Positions 1-8,981 are shown, counted from the first letter of the stretch. The stretch: 64,000 nucleotides of DNA from Streptomyces sp. NBC_01750 (GCF_035918095.1 NZ_CP109137.1:3102001-3166000); one strand, 5' to 3'. A program made the numbers and translations. Notes: generated from the letters alone by a model not told the origin.

Positions 1-1
1 G

Positions 2-58
2 GCCGCCGCATTCGCGGCCTTCGTCGCGGCCGCCGCCGACGGCGAGTTCAACAGCTAA
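2..58 (+). CDS. C-terminal end of an unidentified CDS (truncated by window edge)
   Basis: The window opens inside an open frame that reads AAAFAAFVAAAADGEFNS and stops at TAA 56-58. It is alanine-rich with strong G/C third positions, as expected for a Streptomyces protein tail. It runs convergently into the amidase gene and the two stop codons overlap by two bases. Too little is present to assign a family, and it could be a chance frame. Confidence 0.35.
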   Translation, partial: AAAFAAFVAAAADGEFNS

Positions 59-1230
59 GCAACGCCCGCCAGTTCGAGAAGCGCCCGGTCACTCCCCCGG
101 CCTGCGATCACGGCCAGCCCCACCGGCAGTCCGGCCACCGACATCCGGGGCAGCACCAGACACGGCAGCCCCGCGCCGCTCGCCAGGCAGGTGAGGCGGA
201 ACGTGGCCTGCCGGGTGGCGGCCTTCCGTTCGGGGTCCTCGTCGATCAGGGGCGCGGGGCCGCCCGCCGCGGGGAGCAGCAGCACCGCGTCCTCCGGAAG
301 GGCTGCCCGCAGGTCGCGTGCGGTGCGGTGGACCACCGCCTCCGCCGCTGCCCGCTCCCCGGGAGTCACCGCGGCCGCGCGGGCGAACCGGGCCTCGACG
401 CCTGGCCCCAGCGCCCCGGGGTGCGCGCTCACCCAGGCCCCGTCGCACTCCCACACCTCCGCGCCCTGCGCCGTGGCGAAGGCCACTGCCCTCTCCCCCG
501 GATCGCCTCCGAGAGACGGCACTTCCTCGATCCGCAGGCCCAGCCGTTCGGCCAGGTCCGCCGCTGCCTGGCCGAAGGCCTCGCGTACCCCCTCGTCGGC
601 GAGCGCGACGAGGTCCGCCGCGACCAGAGCCGTACGGAACGGGCGTTGGCCTTCATCGCCCCCGGCCGGGAGGAGTACGTCACCCAACCGCGCCAGCGTG
701 CCCGCGTCGCGGGCGAGCCAGGCGACGGTGTCGAAGGAGGGAGCCAGCGGCAGCATCCCGGTGGTGGGGACCAGGCCGTGGGTGGGCCGCAGGCCGTACA
801 ACCCGCAGTACGACGAGGGGACCCGGATCGATCCGGCGGTATCGCTGCCAAGCCCGGCGTCGGCCTCGCCGAGGGCGACCGCGGCGGCCGGGCCGCTGGA
901 GGAGCCACCGGGGACGCGGCCGGGTGCCGCCGGATTGGGCGGGGTGCCGTAGTGCGCGTTCGTCCCGTTGAGGCTGTAGGCGAATTCGTCGGTCTGCGCG
1001 ATGCCGGTGATGTCCGCCCCCGCGTCCAGCAGCGCGGCGACGGCCCAGGAGTGCGCGGTCTGTGGTTCCGCCTCTGCGAGCCAAGCCGGATTTCCGGCGC
1101 CCAGCCGGTGGCCCGCGACGGCGTGGACGTCCTTGACCGCAAGCCGTACGCCCTGCAATGGACCGCGGTCTGCGCCGCTGACCAGGGGGGTACCGTGCTC
1201 GCGCCAGACCGCGGTGTCTGTCGTGGCCAT
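55..1230 (-). CDS. Amidase-signature hydrolase, AMI1 (indole-3-acetamide hydrolase)-like
   Basis: A 391-residue amidase-signature enzyme that probably hydrolyses a small amide in the cytoplasm. The Ser-cisSer-Lys triad is visible: Lys33 in VKD, cis-Ser110 in the GGSSSG motif and nucleophile Ser134 in DTAGSIRVPSS. The N-terminal pattern (KD..AGHRLGAGNPAWL, then EFAYSLNGTNAHYGTPPNP) resembles the short plant AMI1 and bacterial relatives rather than GatA, and 391 residues fits that shorter group against the usual 450-500. The ATG at 1230 has an AGGAG about six bases upstream. The substrate is unknown; indole-3-acetamide is only one possibility. It stands alone, convergent with the truncated gene at the left edge. 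Confidence 0.85.
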   Translation of the reverse strand: MATTDTAVWREHGTPLVSGADRGPLQGVRLAVKDVHAVAGHRLGAGNPAWLAEAEPQTAHSWAVAALLDAGADITGIAQTDEFAYSLNGTNAHYGTPPNPAAPGRVPGGSSSGPAAAVALGEADAGLGSDTAGSIRVPSSYCGLYGLRPTHGLVPTTGMLPLAPSFDTVAWLARDAGTLARLGDVLLPAGGDEGQRPFRTALVAADLVALADEGVREAFGQAAADLAERLGLRIEEVPSLGGDPGERAVAFATAQGAEVWECDGAWVSAHPGALGPGVEARFARAAAVTPGERAAAEAVVHRTARDLRAALPEDAVLLLPAAGGPAPLIDEDPERKAATRQATFRLTCLASGAGLPCLVLPRMSVAGLPVGLAVIAGRGSDRALLELAGVA

Positions 1231-1311
1231 CTGTACTCCTCGGGACGCGGCCGTGGCGCCCAGCTTCTCCTGGACCTGTCCGTCGTAGACGGCGGCACGG
1301 CCTACGGCCGT

Positions 1312-1364
1312 GTCCTCAATCGCCGGACAGGCTGGTTTCTCCAGCCCGTCCGGCGATTGAGGAC
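1312..1364. terminator. Near-perfect 24-bp inverted repeat, likely terminator; member of an intergenic repeat family
   Basis: Arms 1312-1335 and 1341-1364 match at 23 of 24 positions around a 5-base TTTCT loop. It lies directly after the stop of the SpoIIE-type phosphatase gene read leftwards, a typical terminator position. The arm core CCTCAATCGCCGGAC recurs at 4060-4077 (inverted) and 12432-12446, so it is also a copy of an interspersed Streptomyces element. Confidence 0.7.
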
Positions 1365-1371
1365 AAAACGC

Positions 1372-2517
1372 TTACGCCTCGCGGCACAGAAGCAGCAGCG
1401 CCCGGTCGTCGTTGACGTCCTTGGCGACCGCCTCGATCAGATGCCAGGCCGCGCCCTCGAAGCCGGAGGCCACATACCGGTCGGCCTCGCCGGTGAGGCG
1501 GTCGATGCCCTCGCTGATGTCGCGTCCTGACGCCTCCACCAGGCCGTCCGTGAAGAGCATCAGTACGTCGCCGGGGCGCAGGGAGCCCTTGACCGGGTCG
1601 AACTGCGCAGCGTCGTAGACACCGAGCAGCGGGCCATCGGTGTCCTTCTCCTCCCAGCGGCCGCTGCCCGCGTGCAGCTGGAGCGCAGGGAGATGCCCCG
1701 CCGACAGCAGCTCGTAGTCGCCGGAGTCCAGGTCCAGGACGAGATGGATGGAGGTCGCGAAGCCCTCGTCCCAGTCCTGGCGGAGCAGATAGCCGTTGGC
1801 CGCGGGCAGGAAGCCGTGCGGCGGCAACGAGCCGAGCAGGCCGCCGAACGCGCCGGACAGGAGCAGCGCGCGAGAGCCGGCGTCCATGCCCTTGCCCGAG
1901 ACGTCGGTGAGGACGACCTCCAGGGTGCGGCCGCCGTTCGTACGGGCCGCGACCACGAAGTCGCCGGAGAAGGACTGGCCGCCCGCCGGGCGCAGCGCCA
2001 TCTCGCGGTGCCAGCCTTTCGGCAGCTGCGGCAGCGCGCTCTGCACCCGGATGCGTTCGCGCAGGTCGAAGAGCATGGTGCCGCCGCGCCGCCAGGGCAC
2101 GCCGACTCTCGCCCGGAACTGCGCGATCAGCAGGCCGAAGAAACCGCAGGCCGCGACTGTCAGGACGGTGCCCGGCGTGACTCTCGCCGGGCCTTCGGCG
2201 TACGGGCCGAGCACGACCGCTTCGATGATCAGGGCCGCTGCCGCCGCGGCGTACAGACCGAGCAGGCTCGCCGGGCGGAGGAGGAGGCCGCCGGCCACGA
2301 TCGGCAGCACCAGCGCCGCCGGGGAGACCCAGACGGGCATCACTATCGTGCCCCAGGTGAACGCCGGGATGGTCAGCAGCAGCCCGGCCAGCGCGATCCA
2401 GTCGGAGCCGTCGCCGCGGAAGTAGTCGACTCCGGATTTGCGCAGCGCGATACGTGCCCGGTGCACCGCTTGCCGCAACCGGGCCGTGTACGAGTCTGCT
2501 GCAGAGGCACGGGCCAT
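1372..2517 (-). CDS. Membrane-anchored SpoIIE-type PP2C protein phosphatase
   Basis: A 381-residue protein with an N-terminal membrane region of about four hydrophobic segments (roughly residues 35-130) followed by a SpoIIE/PP2C phosphatase domain. Domain landmarks are SFSGDFVVA (metal-binding GD), VLTDVSGKGMDA, LLSAGHLPALQL, GDVLMLFTDGLVEA and the C-terminal DRALLLL. Such phosphatases usually dephosphorylate anti-sigma-factor antagonists. I place the start at the ATG at 2517 (MARASAADSY). The frame stays open upstream to 2745, but that would run into the divergent acetyltransferase gene starting at 2624 and leave no promoter space. No anti-sigma partner lies nearby, so the target is unknown. 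Confidence 0.85.
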   Translation of the reverse strand: MARASAADSYTARLRQAVHRARIALRKSGVDYFRGDGSDWIALAGLLLTIPAFTWGTIVMPVWVSPAALVLPIVAGGLLLRPASLLGLYAAAAAALIIEAVVLGPYAEGPARVTPGTVLTVAACGFFGLLIAQFRARVGVPWRRGGTMLFDLRERIRVQSALPQLPKGWHREMALRPAGGQSFSGDFVVAARTNGGRTLEVVLTDVSGKGMDAGSRALLLSGAFGGLLGSLPPHGFLPAANGYLLRQDWDEGFATSIHLVLDLDSGDYELLSAGHLPALQLHAGSGRWEEKDTDGPLLGVYDAAQFDPVKGSLRPGDVLMLFTDGLVEASGRDISEGIDRLTGEADRYVASGFEGAAWHLIEAVAKDVNDDRALLLLCREA

Positions 2518-2623
2518 TGCCGTGGACCCTATCCACCCAGTCGCCTCCCGTGCAGGGGGACCCCTATGACAATGCGTTCGAAATCGGGTCGCCCAGACGA
2601 CGTAGCCCTGATAGGCATGGCAT

Positions 2624-3853
2624 ATGACGACAGAGCTGCGGGTGCTGCGTCCGTCCGAATGGGACGACTGGTACGGGAAGTTGATGCTCGCCTTCGGCGG
2701 AGCCGGGGAGGCTCCGGAGGAACGCGATCTGTGGGATTCGCTCACCGAGCACGAGCGCTCGATCGGGGCCTGGGACGGCGACTACTGCGTGGGGACGGCC
2801 GGAGCGTTCTCGTTCGGGGTCTCGGTCCCGGGCGGCGCGATGGTGCCGGCCGCGGGCGTGACGATGGTGAGCGTGGCGGCGACGCACCGGCGGCGAGGTG
2901 TGCTCACCTCGATGATGCGCCGCCAGCTCGACGACGTACGCGGCTGGGGCGAGCCGCTCGCCGTACTGACGGCCTCCGAGCCGGAGATCTACGGACGGTT
3001 CGGCTACGGGATCGCGACCCAGCAGATGTCCGCGCAGATCGACACGGTCCAGGCGCGGATCAACGTCCCGGAGGGCGCCGACGCGGTTCGGCTGCGATTC
3101 GCGAAGGTCGAGGATGTCGCGCAGGAGTGCGAGGCGGTGTACGTCCGCAGCATCGGTTCACGGCCGGGCATGCTCGCCCGCAAGCCGGGCTGGGAGCGAC
3201 TGCCGCTGCTCGACCCGCCCGGCGATCGTGACGGCGGCTCGGCGATGCAGTGCGTCGTCGCTGAACGGGAAGGGGAGATTGTCGGCTTCATCCGCTTCCA
3301 CAACAAGGCGGAGTGGGAGCCTCGCGGCCCGAAGGGCACCATTGTGCTGCGGCACATCGAAGCGCTCGACCCCGTGACGTACGCCGTGTTGTGGCGCTTC
3401 CTCTTCGGCATCGACCTGACCGTGCAGGTGGTGGCGCGCAACCGCCCCGTGGACGACCCGCTGCTGCATCTGGTCAACGATGTGCGACGGTGCGAAATCA
3501 GGGTGCGGGACGGGCTGTTCGTACGGCTGGTGGATCTGGGGGCCGCGCTGGAGGCGCGGACGTACCAGACGCCGCTGGATGTGGTCTTCGATGTCGAGGA
3601 CGCCTTCTGTCCGTGGAACACCGGGCGCTGGCGGCTGACCGGCGATCGCAAGGGCGCGTCGTGCAAGCGGACGGACGACGAGGCGGATCTTGCACTGACC
3701 GCAAGGGAGTTGGGGGCGGCGTATCTGGGCGGGGTCTCGCTGACGGCGCTGGCGGGGGCGGGGCGGGTGCGGGAGCTGCGGCAGGGGGCGCTGACCGAGG
3801 CGTCGACCGCGTTCGGCAACGACCTGGCGCCCTGGTTGCCGCACGGCTTCTAG
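2624..3853 (+). CDS. Eis-like GNAT N-acetyltransferase
   Basis: A 409-residue acetyltransferase of the Eis type: an N-terminal GNAT domain, a second GNAT-like domain and a C-terminal sterol-carrier-like domain. The acetyl-CoA motif THRRRGVLTSMMRRQL follows the VTMVSVA strand, and EIYGRFGYG carries the tyrosine used as general acid in mycobacterial Eis. The protein ends in Phe, as Eis does, where the C-terminal carboxylate acts as base. Length matches the family (about 400-410). Eis enzymes acetylate amines including aminoglycosides, but the native substrate here cannot be read from sequence. It is divergent from the phosphatase gene, with about 106 bases of shared promoter space. Confidence 0.88.
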   Translation: MTTELRVLRPSEWDDWYGKLMLAFGGAGEAPEERDLWDSLTEHERSIGAWDGDYCVGTAGAFSFGVSVPGGAMVPAAGVTMVSVAATHRRRGVLTSMMRRQLDDVRGWGEPLAVLTASEPEIYGRFGYGIATQQMSAQIDTVQARINVPEGADAVRLRFAKVEDVAQECEAVYVRSIGSRPGMLARKPGWERLPLLDPPGDRDGGSAMQCVVAEREGEIVGFIRFHNKAEWEPRGPKGTIVLRHIEALDPVTYAVLWRFLFGIDLTVQVVARNRPVDDPLLHLVNDVRRCEIRVRDGLFVRLVDLGAALEARTYQTPLDVVFDVEDAFCPWNTGRWRLTGDRKGASCKRTDDEADLALTARELGAAYLGGVSLTALAGAGRVRELRQGALTEASTAFGNDLAPWLPHGF

Positions 3854-3859
3854 TTCCCG

Positions 3860-4119
3860 AACCGGGGCTCCGCCCCGGACCCCCGCGCCTCAAACGCCGG
3901 CGAGGCTGGGTTTCGGGGGTTCGGCTCCCGGGCCCCCGCGCCTCAAACGCCGGCGAGGCTCCTGTTGTTGCTCCGCCCCAAGCCCCGCTCCTCAAACGCC
4001 GGAGGGGCTGGGATGTCCGCCGGAGGGGCTGGAATTCCCGTCGGCGGAGAAACCCAGCCCGTCCGGCGATTGAGGACACGCGCCGAAGGGCGTACGGGGT
4101 CTGGGGCGGAGCCCCGGTT
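3860..4119. repeat. Composite intergenic repeat with 24-bp terminal inverted repeats
   Basis: This fills the gap between the Eis-like gene and nei. Its ends, 3860-3883 and 4096-4119, are inverted copies matching at 23 of 24 positions; each also contains a small GGGGC/GCCCC hairpin. Inside are two direct copies of a CCGCGCCTCAAACGCCGGCG-type segment near 3883 and 3935, a variant near 3989, and an inverted AGCCCGTCCGGCGATTGAGG near 4056. No coding signal is visible. It may act as a bidirectional terminator and resembles a small non-autonomous mobile repeat. Confidence 0.7.
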
Positions 4120-4126
4120 GAGGGAG

Positions 4127-4936
4127 CTATCCCCGCTGGCACCCCTCGCACCAGAAGAGATTGCGTGCGGCGAGAGATGCGGTACGGATCGCGCCGCCGC
4201 AGACATGGCAGGGCAGCTGCGCCCGGCGGTAGACGTAGACCTCGCCACCGTGGTCGTCGACGCGGGGCGGGCGGCCCATCGCCTCCGGGGTGTGCTCGGG
4301 GCGGACGGTGTCGATGCGGTTGTTCCGTACGCCCTCGCCCATCAGCTCGACGAGGTCCGTCCAGATCGCCGTCCACTCGGCTCGGCGGAGCTCCCGGCCG
4401 GCGCGGTAGGGGCCGATGCCGTGCCGGAAGAGCACTTCGGCGCGGTAGACATTGCCGACGCCCGCGATGACCTTCTGGTCCATGAGCAGCGCGGCGACGC
4501 TGGTACGGGAGCGGGAGATACGGGCCCAGGACCGGTCCGGATCCGCGTCGGGGCGCAGCGGGTCGGGGCCGAGGCGGTCGTGTATCGCCTGCTTCTCGCC
4601 GTCGGTGATGAGTGCGCAGGTGGTGGGGCCGCGCAGATCGACGTACGCGGTGGGGCCGGTCAGGCGCAGCCTGACCGTGTCGGTGGGCGGCGGCGCGGGG
4701 GCGTCGCCGAAGTTGACCTTGCCGAACAGCCCGAGGTGGACATGGACCGAGCCGAGCGGGCCGAAGCCGAGGAAGAGGTGCTTGCCGTGCGCCTCGGTGG
4801 TCTCCAGGACCTGCCCGTCGACCAGCGCCGCGCTGTCGGAGAACTTTCCCTGCGGGCTGGACGCACGCACAGACCGGCCGCCGAACCTCTCGAAGTGGTC
4901 GGCGGCCAGTCGGTGGATCGTGTGCCCCTCGGGCAT
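4127..4936 (-). CDS. nei: Fpg/Nei family DNA glycosylase/AP lyase (endonuclease VIII-like)
   Basis: A 269-residue base-excision repair glycosylase/lyase for oxidised bases. It begins MPEGHT, giving Pro2 as Schiff-base nucleophile and Glu3. Lys52 in AHGKHLFLGF is the beta-hairpin lysine. The helix-two-turn-helix is DQKVIAGVGNVYRAEVLF, and the C-terminal zinc finger has two Cys-x2-Cys pairs (CHVC, CEGC) with the arginine in ARNLFW. The MPEGHT start points to a Nei-type rather than MutM-type enzyme. Its ATG overlaps the rpiB stop as TGATG, so translation is probably coupled and the two genes form an operon. No key residue is missing. Confidence 0.93.
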   Translation of the reverse strand: MPEGHTIHRLAADHFERFGGRSVRASSPQGKFSDSAALVDGQVLETTEAHGKHLFLGFGPLGSVHVHLGLFGKVNFGDAPAPPPTDTVRLRLTGPTAYVDLRGPTTCALITDGEKQAIHDRLGPDPLRPDADPDRSWARISRSRTSVAALLMDQKVIAGVGNVYRAEVLFRHGIGPYRAGRELRRAEWTAIWTDLVELMGEGVRNNRIDTVRPEHTPEAMGRPPRVDDHGGEVYVYRRAQLPCHVCGGAIRTASLAARNLFWCEGCQRG

Positions 4937-5424
4937 CAGCCCTGCTGCGGGTGGTGCGCCGGGATCGGGGGGAGCACCCGGGTGTTCTCGTACTCCGAGA
5001 GCATGTCGATACGGCGGGTGTGACGCTCCTCACCGGAGTACGGCGTGGTGAGGAAGATCTCGACGAACTTGGTCGACTCCTCCACCGTGTGCATCCGGCC
5101 GCCTACGGCGATGACGTTCGCGTTGTTGTGCTCGCGTCCGAGGGCGGCGGTCTGCTCGCTCCAGGCGAGGGCCGCGCGCACCCCCTTGACCTTGTTCGCG
5201 GCGATCTGCTCGCCGTTGCCGGAGCCGCCGATCACGATGCCGAGGCTGTCCGGGTCCGCGACCGTCTTCTCGGCGGCACGCAGGCAGAACGGCGGGTAGT
5301 CGTCCTGGGCGTCATAGATGTGGGGACCGCAGTCGACGGGCTCGTAGCCATGGGCCGTGAGCCACTCGACGAGGTGGTTCTTGAGTTCGAAGCCGGCATG
5401 GTCGGAGCCGAGGTACACGCGCAT
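4936..5424 (-). CDS. rpiB: Ribose-5-phosphate isomerase B
   Basis: A 162-residue RpiB that interconverts ribose-5-phosphate and ribulose-5-phosphate in the pentose phosphate pathway. Visible are the phosphate-binding start GSDHAGFELK, the GIVIGGSGNGEQIAANK loop and the REHNNANV segment. The loop has SGNGE rather than a catalytic cysteine, which matches the actinobacterial form using Glu as base. It is first in a two-gene unit with nei (TGATG overlap) and divergent from the amino-acid permease at 5608, sharing a gap of about 180 bases. Length is normal for actinobacterial RpiB. Confidence 0.94.
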   Translation of the reverse strand: MRVYLGSDHAGFELKNHLVEWLTAHGYEPVDCGPHIYDAQDDYPPFCLRAAEKTVADPDSLGIVIGGSGNGEQIAANKVKGVRAALAWSEQTAALGREHNNANVIAVGGRMHTVEESTKFVEIFLTTPYSGEERHTRRIDMLSEYENTRVLPPIPAHHPQQG

Positions 5425-5607
5425 GTTCCGAGTGTGGCACGCGCGCGACCGGGTAGCGGTCAGCGGGGTCAGGACTCACCGGACCCCGAGCCCCCGCCAA
5501 GGGGGCCTCACCTAACGATCCGGAGTCGGGTCTTCCGTACCGGGGAGTCACACGTTTGAATGCGGGGGCTCGTGACCCGAGTGCTCTCGAAACAAAGGAA
5601 TTCGTCC

Positions 5608-7125
5608 ATGACCTCGCAGCAGACCCTTACGAAGGAAGGCGGACAGACCGGTACACCCGGTAAGCCGCAGCCCTCAGACGGTCTCCAGGCCGGACTCAAG
5701 AACCGGCATCTGTCCATGATCGCCATCGGCGGTGTGATCGGCGCCGGCCTGTTCGTCGGATCCAGTTCCGGTATCGCCGCGGCGGGCCCGGCCATCCTTC
5801 TGTCGTACGCACTCGTGGGCGCACTGGTCGTCTTCGTCATGCGGATGCTCGGTGAGATGGCCGCTGCCAACCCGACCTCCGGCTCCTTCTCCGCCTACGC
5901 GGACCGTGCGCTCGGCCGCTGGGCCGGGTTCTCGATCGGCTGGCTGTACTGGTTCTTCTGGGTCGTCGTGCTCGCGGTCGAGGCGACGGCCGGCGCGAAG
6001 ATCCTCGAAAGCTGGATGCCCGGGGTACCGCAGTGGGCGTGGGCACTGATCGTGATGGTCGTGCTCACAGCCACCAACCTGGCGTCCGTGTCCTCGTACG
6101 GTGAGTTCGAGTTCTGGTTCGCGGGTATCAAGGTCGTCGCGATCGGCGCGTTCGTGGTGATCGGCCTGCTCGCCGTCTTCGGAGTGCTGCCGGGCTCGGA
6201 CAACCCCGGTGCGGGCTTCGCGCACCTCACCGATGCCGGCGGATTCATGCCGAACGGTGCGGGCGCGATTCTGACCGGTGTGCTGATGGTCGTCTTCTCC
6301 TTCATGGGCAGCGAGATCGTGACGCTGGCGGCGGGCGAGTCCGAGGACCCGCAGCGCGCCGTCACCAAGGCGACGAACAGCGTGATCTGGCGGATCGGCG
6401 TGTTCTACCTGGGCTCGATCCTCGTGGTGCTGACGCTGCTGCCGTGGAACGACAAGTCGATCATCGACAAGGGCTCGTACGTCGCCGCGCTCGACTCGAT
6501 CGGCATCGCGCACGCCGGCCAGATCATGAACGTGATCGTGCTGACGGCCGTGCTTTCGTGCCTCAACTCGGGGCTGTACACCGCCTCGCGGATGGCGTTC
6601 TCGCTCGGGCGGCGCGGCGACGCGCCGAAGGCCTTCGCGCGGACGAACTCCCGGGGTGTGCCGCAGGTGGCCATCCTCGGCTCCGTGGTCTTCGGCTTCC
6701 TCGCCGTCTTCTTCAACTACAAGTGGCCGGACACCGTCTTCGCGTTCCTGCTGAACTCCTCCGGCGCGGTCGCGCTGTTCGTGTGGCTGGTCATCTGTGT
6801 CACCCAGCTGAGGATGCGCGGGATCATCCAGCGCGAGATGCCGGACCGGCTTGTCGTGCGGATGTGGCTCTTCCCGTATCTGACGTGGCTGACCATCGCG
6901 ATGATCCTGTTCGTGCTTGGCTACATGGTCTACGACGGCGGCGACGCGCGTGACCAGGTGCTGCTGTCGCTGCTGGTGGCGGCGGTGGTGATCGGGATCG
7001 CGGTCGCGCGCCAGATGTTCAAGCCGAGCGTGTCGGCGGTTACGGCCGAGTCGGCTGATTCGGCCGACGATGTCGATGCCGACGACGATCAGAGTGGTGT
7101 GAAGGACGCGGTCACCCGGTCGTAA
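5608..7125 (+). CDS. APC-superfamily amino acid permease (GabP/AnsP type)
   Basis: A 505-residue permease with about 12 hydrophobic helices. The first helix carries the APC signature (LKNRHLSMIAIGGVIGAGLF), followed by GSFSAYADRALGRWAGFSIGW. The family imports amino acids or GABA with protons; the substrate is not assignable. I chose the ATG at 5608 because AAAGGA lies eight bases upstream; an upstream in-frame ATG at 5560 lacks one. The acidic C-terminal tail (ADSADDVDADDDQS) overlaps the convergent kinase gene by 37 bases. It is a clear paralogue of the permease at 10987. Confidence 0.9.
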   Translation: MTSQQTLTKEGGQTGTPGKPQPSDGLQAGLKNRHLSMIAIGGVIGAGLFVGSSSGIAAAGPAILLSYALVGALVVFVMRMLGEMAAANPTSGSFSAYADRALGRWAGFSIGWLYWFFWVVVLAVEATAGAKILESWMPGVPQWAWALIVMVVLTATNLASVSSYGEFEFWFAGIKVVAIGAFVVIGLLAVFGVLPGSDNPGAGFAHLTDAGGFMPNGAGAILTGVLMVVFSFMGSEIVTLAAGESEDPQRAVTKATNSVIWRIGVFYLGSILVVLTLLPWNDKSIIDKGSYVAALDSIGIAHAGQIMNVIVLTAVLSCLNSGLYTASRMAFSLGRRGDAPKAFARTNSRGVPQVAILGSVVFGFLAVFFNYKWPDTVFAFLLNSSGAVALFVWLVICVTQLRMRGIIQREMPDRLVVRMWLFPYLTWLTIAMILFVLGYMVYDGGDARDQVLLSLLVAAVVIGIAVARQMFKPSVSAVTAESADSADDVDADDDQSGVKDAVTRS

Positions 7126-8981
7126 ACGGTCAGCGCGGCACGCTGTGAGGCGGCGGCGTACCAGACGTTGAGCTGGTACGACTTGCCGCCCGCAGTGAAG
7201 CCGACCTGGCGGGCGCGCCATGGGGCGCCCGCCTGGGTGAAGACGTACTCCCAGATGATCGCCGGGCGGCCGCGGAAAGTGGTGCGCTCCAGGCGGAGCT
7301 TGCCGTAGCCGGGAGCGTCTCCGCTCTCGCGTTCGAACTGCTGCCATTGGGTAAGGAGATCGCCGCCTCGTGCGAGTGCGTACGAGGCGGCGATCTCTTG
7401 CTGTCCGTCGGGCGAGTGGTAATGCACGTTGGACGGGCTCTTGGCGCTGCGGGTCCAGCCGCTGGGCGGCGCCCAGGCGAATCCGGTCTCGCTGAGGGTG
7501 CCGGGAGCCGGGGTGCTGGGAGCCGGGGTGGGCGGTGCGCTCGACGGTCGCGGGTGGGAGGTGCCCGCGACGGTGGGGACATTGCTGTTCGAGGCGCCGG
7601 ATGCGGTGTCGTCCGGGTGCTGGGTGATGAGGACAAGGACGATCGCGGTGCCGATGGCGAGGGCCGCGAGGGGTGCGGCGGCGATGAGAACGCGGGTGCG
7701 GGGGCGCTTCGGCGTCACCGGGGGCAGGACCCCGGACTCCCGGCTCACGCCTGCCGCGGTGGTGGCCGCGGGCCGTGTCGGCTCGACGGCCGCGTAGGTG
7801 TGCTGCGGGCGCGGGACGGCGACCGGCCGGAGCTCGGCGGGCTCGGCCGCGGGGCCGGGCTGCGGACTCGGGCAGCCGATCGGGGTCGGGAGCGTCGGGA
7901 CGTACGGCACCGGTGCGGGGGGCTCGGGCCGCGGCGGGGGCGGACTCGCAGCGACGGGTTCCGGCTCGGGCTCGATGGCCTCCGGCTGGGGCTCCGGCTG
8001 GGACTCGGGCTCGGGCTCGGGCTCGACGGCCTCCGGCTCGGGCTTCGCCGCGCGGCTCGGCTCCGGCTGCGGTTTCGGGGGCGTGACCGAGGCCGGGAGC
8101 GTCGGAACGTACGGCACGGGTGCCGGGGGCTCGTCCCTCGGCACCGTACCCACTCGGTCCTGAGGCGGGGACGCCACCCGTTCCAAACCCGCATACAGCT
8201 CGTCCAGCGTCGGGCGCCCGTCCGGGTCCTTGAGGAGAAGGGACGACAGGAGCGGGGACAACGGGCCCGCCTCCGCCGGAAGTTCGGGCTCTTCGTAGAG
8301 CACCGCGTGCAGGGTAGCCAGAGTTGTCGGGCGGGCGAACGGAGACCGGCCCGCGACCGCGGCGCACAACGTCGCGCCGAGCGACCACAGATCGGACGGC
8401 GGGCCCTGAGGACGCCCGCCGACGCGCTCGGGCGCCATGTAGTCGGGCGAGCCGACCAGCATCCCGGCCACCGTCAGCTGCGCCGCGTCCTGGATCGCCG
8501 CGATGCCGAAGTCCGTCAGGACGACCCTCCCGCCCGCCCCGATCAGCACATTGCCCGGTTTGATGTCACGGTGGAGGACTCCCCTGGCGTGGACCTCACG
8601 CAGCGCGGCGACCAGGCCCATCCCGATCCGCGCCGCTTCCTCCGGCGGCAAGGGCCCGTTCTGTACGAGGAGTTGTTCCAGGGAGCGGGAGTCGACCAGC
8701 TCCATCACGATCCACAGCCGGTCGCTCTCCTCGACCACGTCATAGACCCGCACCACATTGGGGTGGTCGATCCGCGCGGTCGCGCGCGCCTCGCGCAGAG
8801 TGCGTTCACGGCGGATGCGGCTGTCCTCCGCGTCCGTGTCGTCCATCCGCATCTCTTTGACCGCGACGGGACGGTCGAGCATTTCGTCCGCCGCCCGCCA
8901 CACCCGCCCCATTCCCCCCTGCCCAATACTTTCGTCCAGCCGGTAACGTCCCACCACCAATAGACCTGGAATTCCCGGCAT
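7089..8981 (-). CDS. PASTA-less membrane Ser/Thr protein kinase with extracytoplasmic sensor domain
   Basis: A 630-residue Hanks-type kinase. The N-terminal kinase domain (about 11-270) has the glycine loop GQGGMGRV, Lys42 in VAVKEM, HRDIKPGN with catalytic Asp139, DFG at 157-159 and the APE motif. Next comes a Pro/Glu-rich linker (about 275-425) with two imperfect PPAPVPYVPTLP repeats, one membrane helix (about 428-453) and an external domain of about 175 residues. PASTA repeats are absent, so the external domain probably senses something other than muropeptides. A GGAAGGGA precedes the ATG very closely. It is divergent from the LPXTG-type protein at 9126, with 144 bases between them. Its 3' end overlaps the permease gene. 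Confidence 0.9.
   Translation of the reverse strand: MPGIPGLLVVGRYRLDESIGQGGMGRVWRAADEMLDRPVAVKEMRMDDTDAEDSRIRRERTLREARATARIDHPNVVRVYDVVEESDRLWIVMELVDSRSLEQLLVQNGPLPPEEAARIGMGLVAALREVHARGVLHRDIKPGNVLIGAGGRVVLTDFGIAAIQDAAQLTVAGMLVGSPDYMAPERVGGRPQGPPSDLWSLGATLCAAVAGRSPFARPTTLATLHAVLYEEPELPAEAGPLSPLLSSLLLKDPDGRPTLDELYAGLERVASPPQDRVGTVPRDEPPAPVPYVPTLPASVTPPKPQPEPSRAAKPEPEAVEPEPEPESQPEPQPEAIEPEPEPVAASPPPPRPEPPAPVPYVPTLPTPIGCPSPQPGPAAEPAELRPVAVPRPQHTYAAVEPTRPAATTAAGVSRESGVLPPVTPKRPRTRVLIAAAPLAALAIGTAIVLVLITQHPDDTASGASNSNVPTVAGTSHPRPSSAPPTPAPSTPAPGTLSETGFAWAPPSGWTRSAKSPSNVHYHSPDGQQEIAASYALARGGDLLTQWQQFERESGDAPGYGKLRLERTTFRGRPAIIWEYVFTQAGAPWRARQVGFTAGGKSYQLNVWYAAASQRAALTVYDRVTASFTPL

Noticed and set aside
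3860..4119. Insertion sequence
   Set aside because: It has terminal inverted repeats but only 260 bases and no transposase; kept as a repeat element instead.
7349..7360. Further TTA codons in other genes (kinase, Nudix, sodF, Rhs and others)
   Set aside because: The TTA strings that I checked in these genes fall out of frame, for example across CTT ACC or GCT TAC. In-frame TTA was found only in malQ and the serine hydrolase; this was a reading by eye.
5674..8388. A 904-codon leftward open frame across the permease and part of the kinase
   Set aside because: It crosses two convergent, well-supported genes and is low-complexity throughout.
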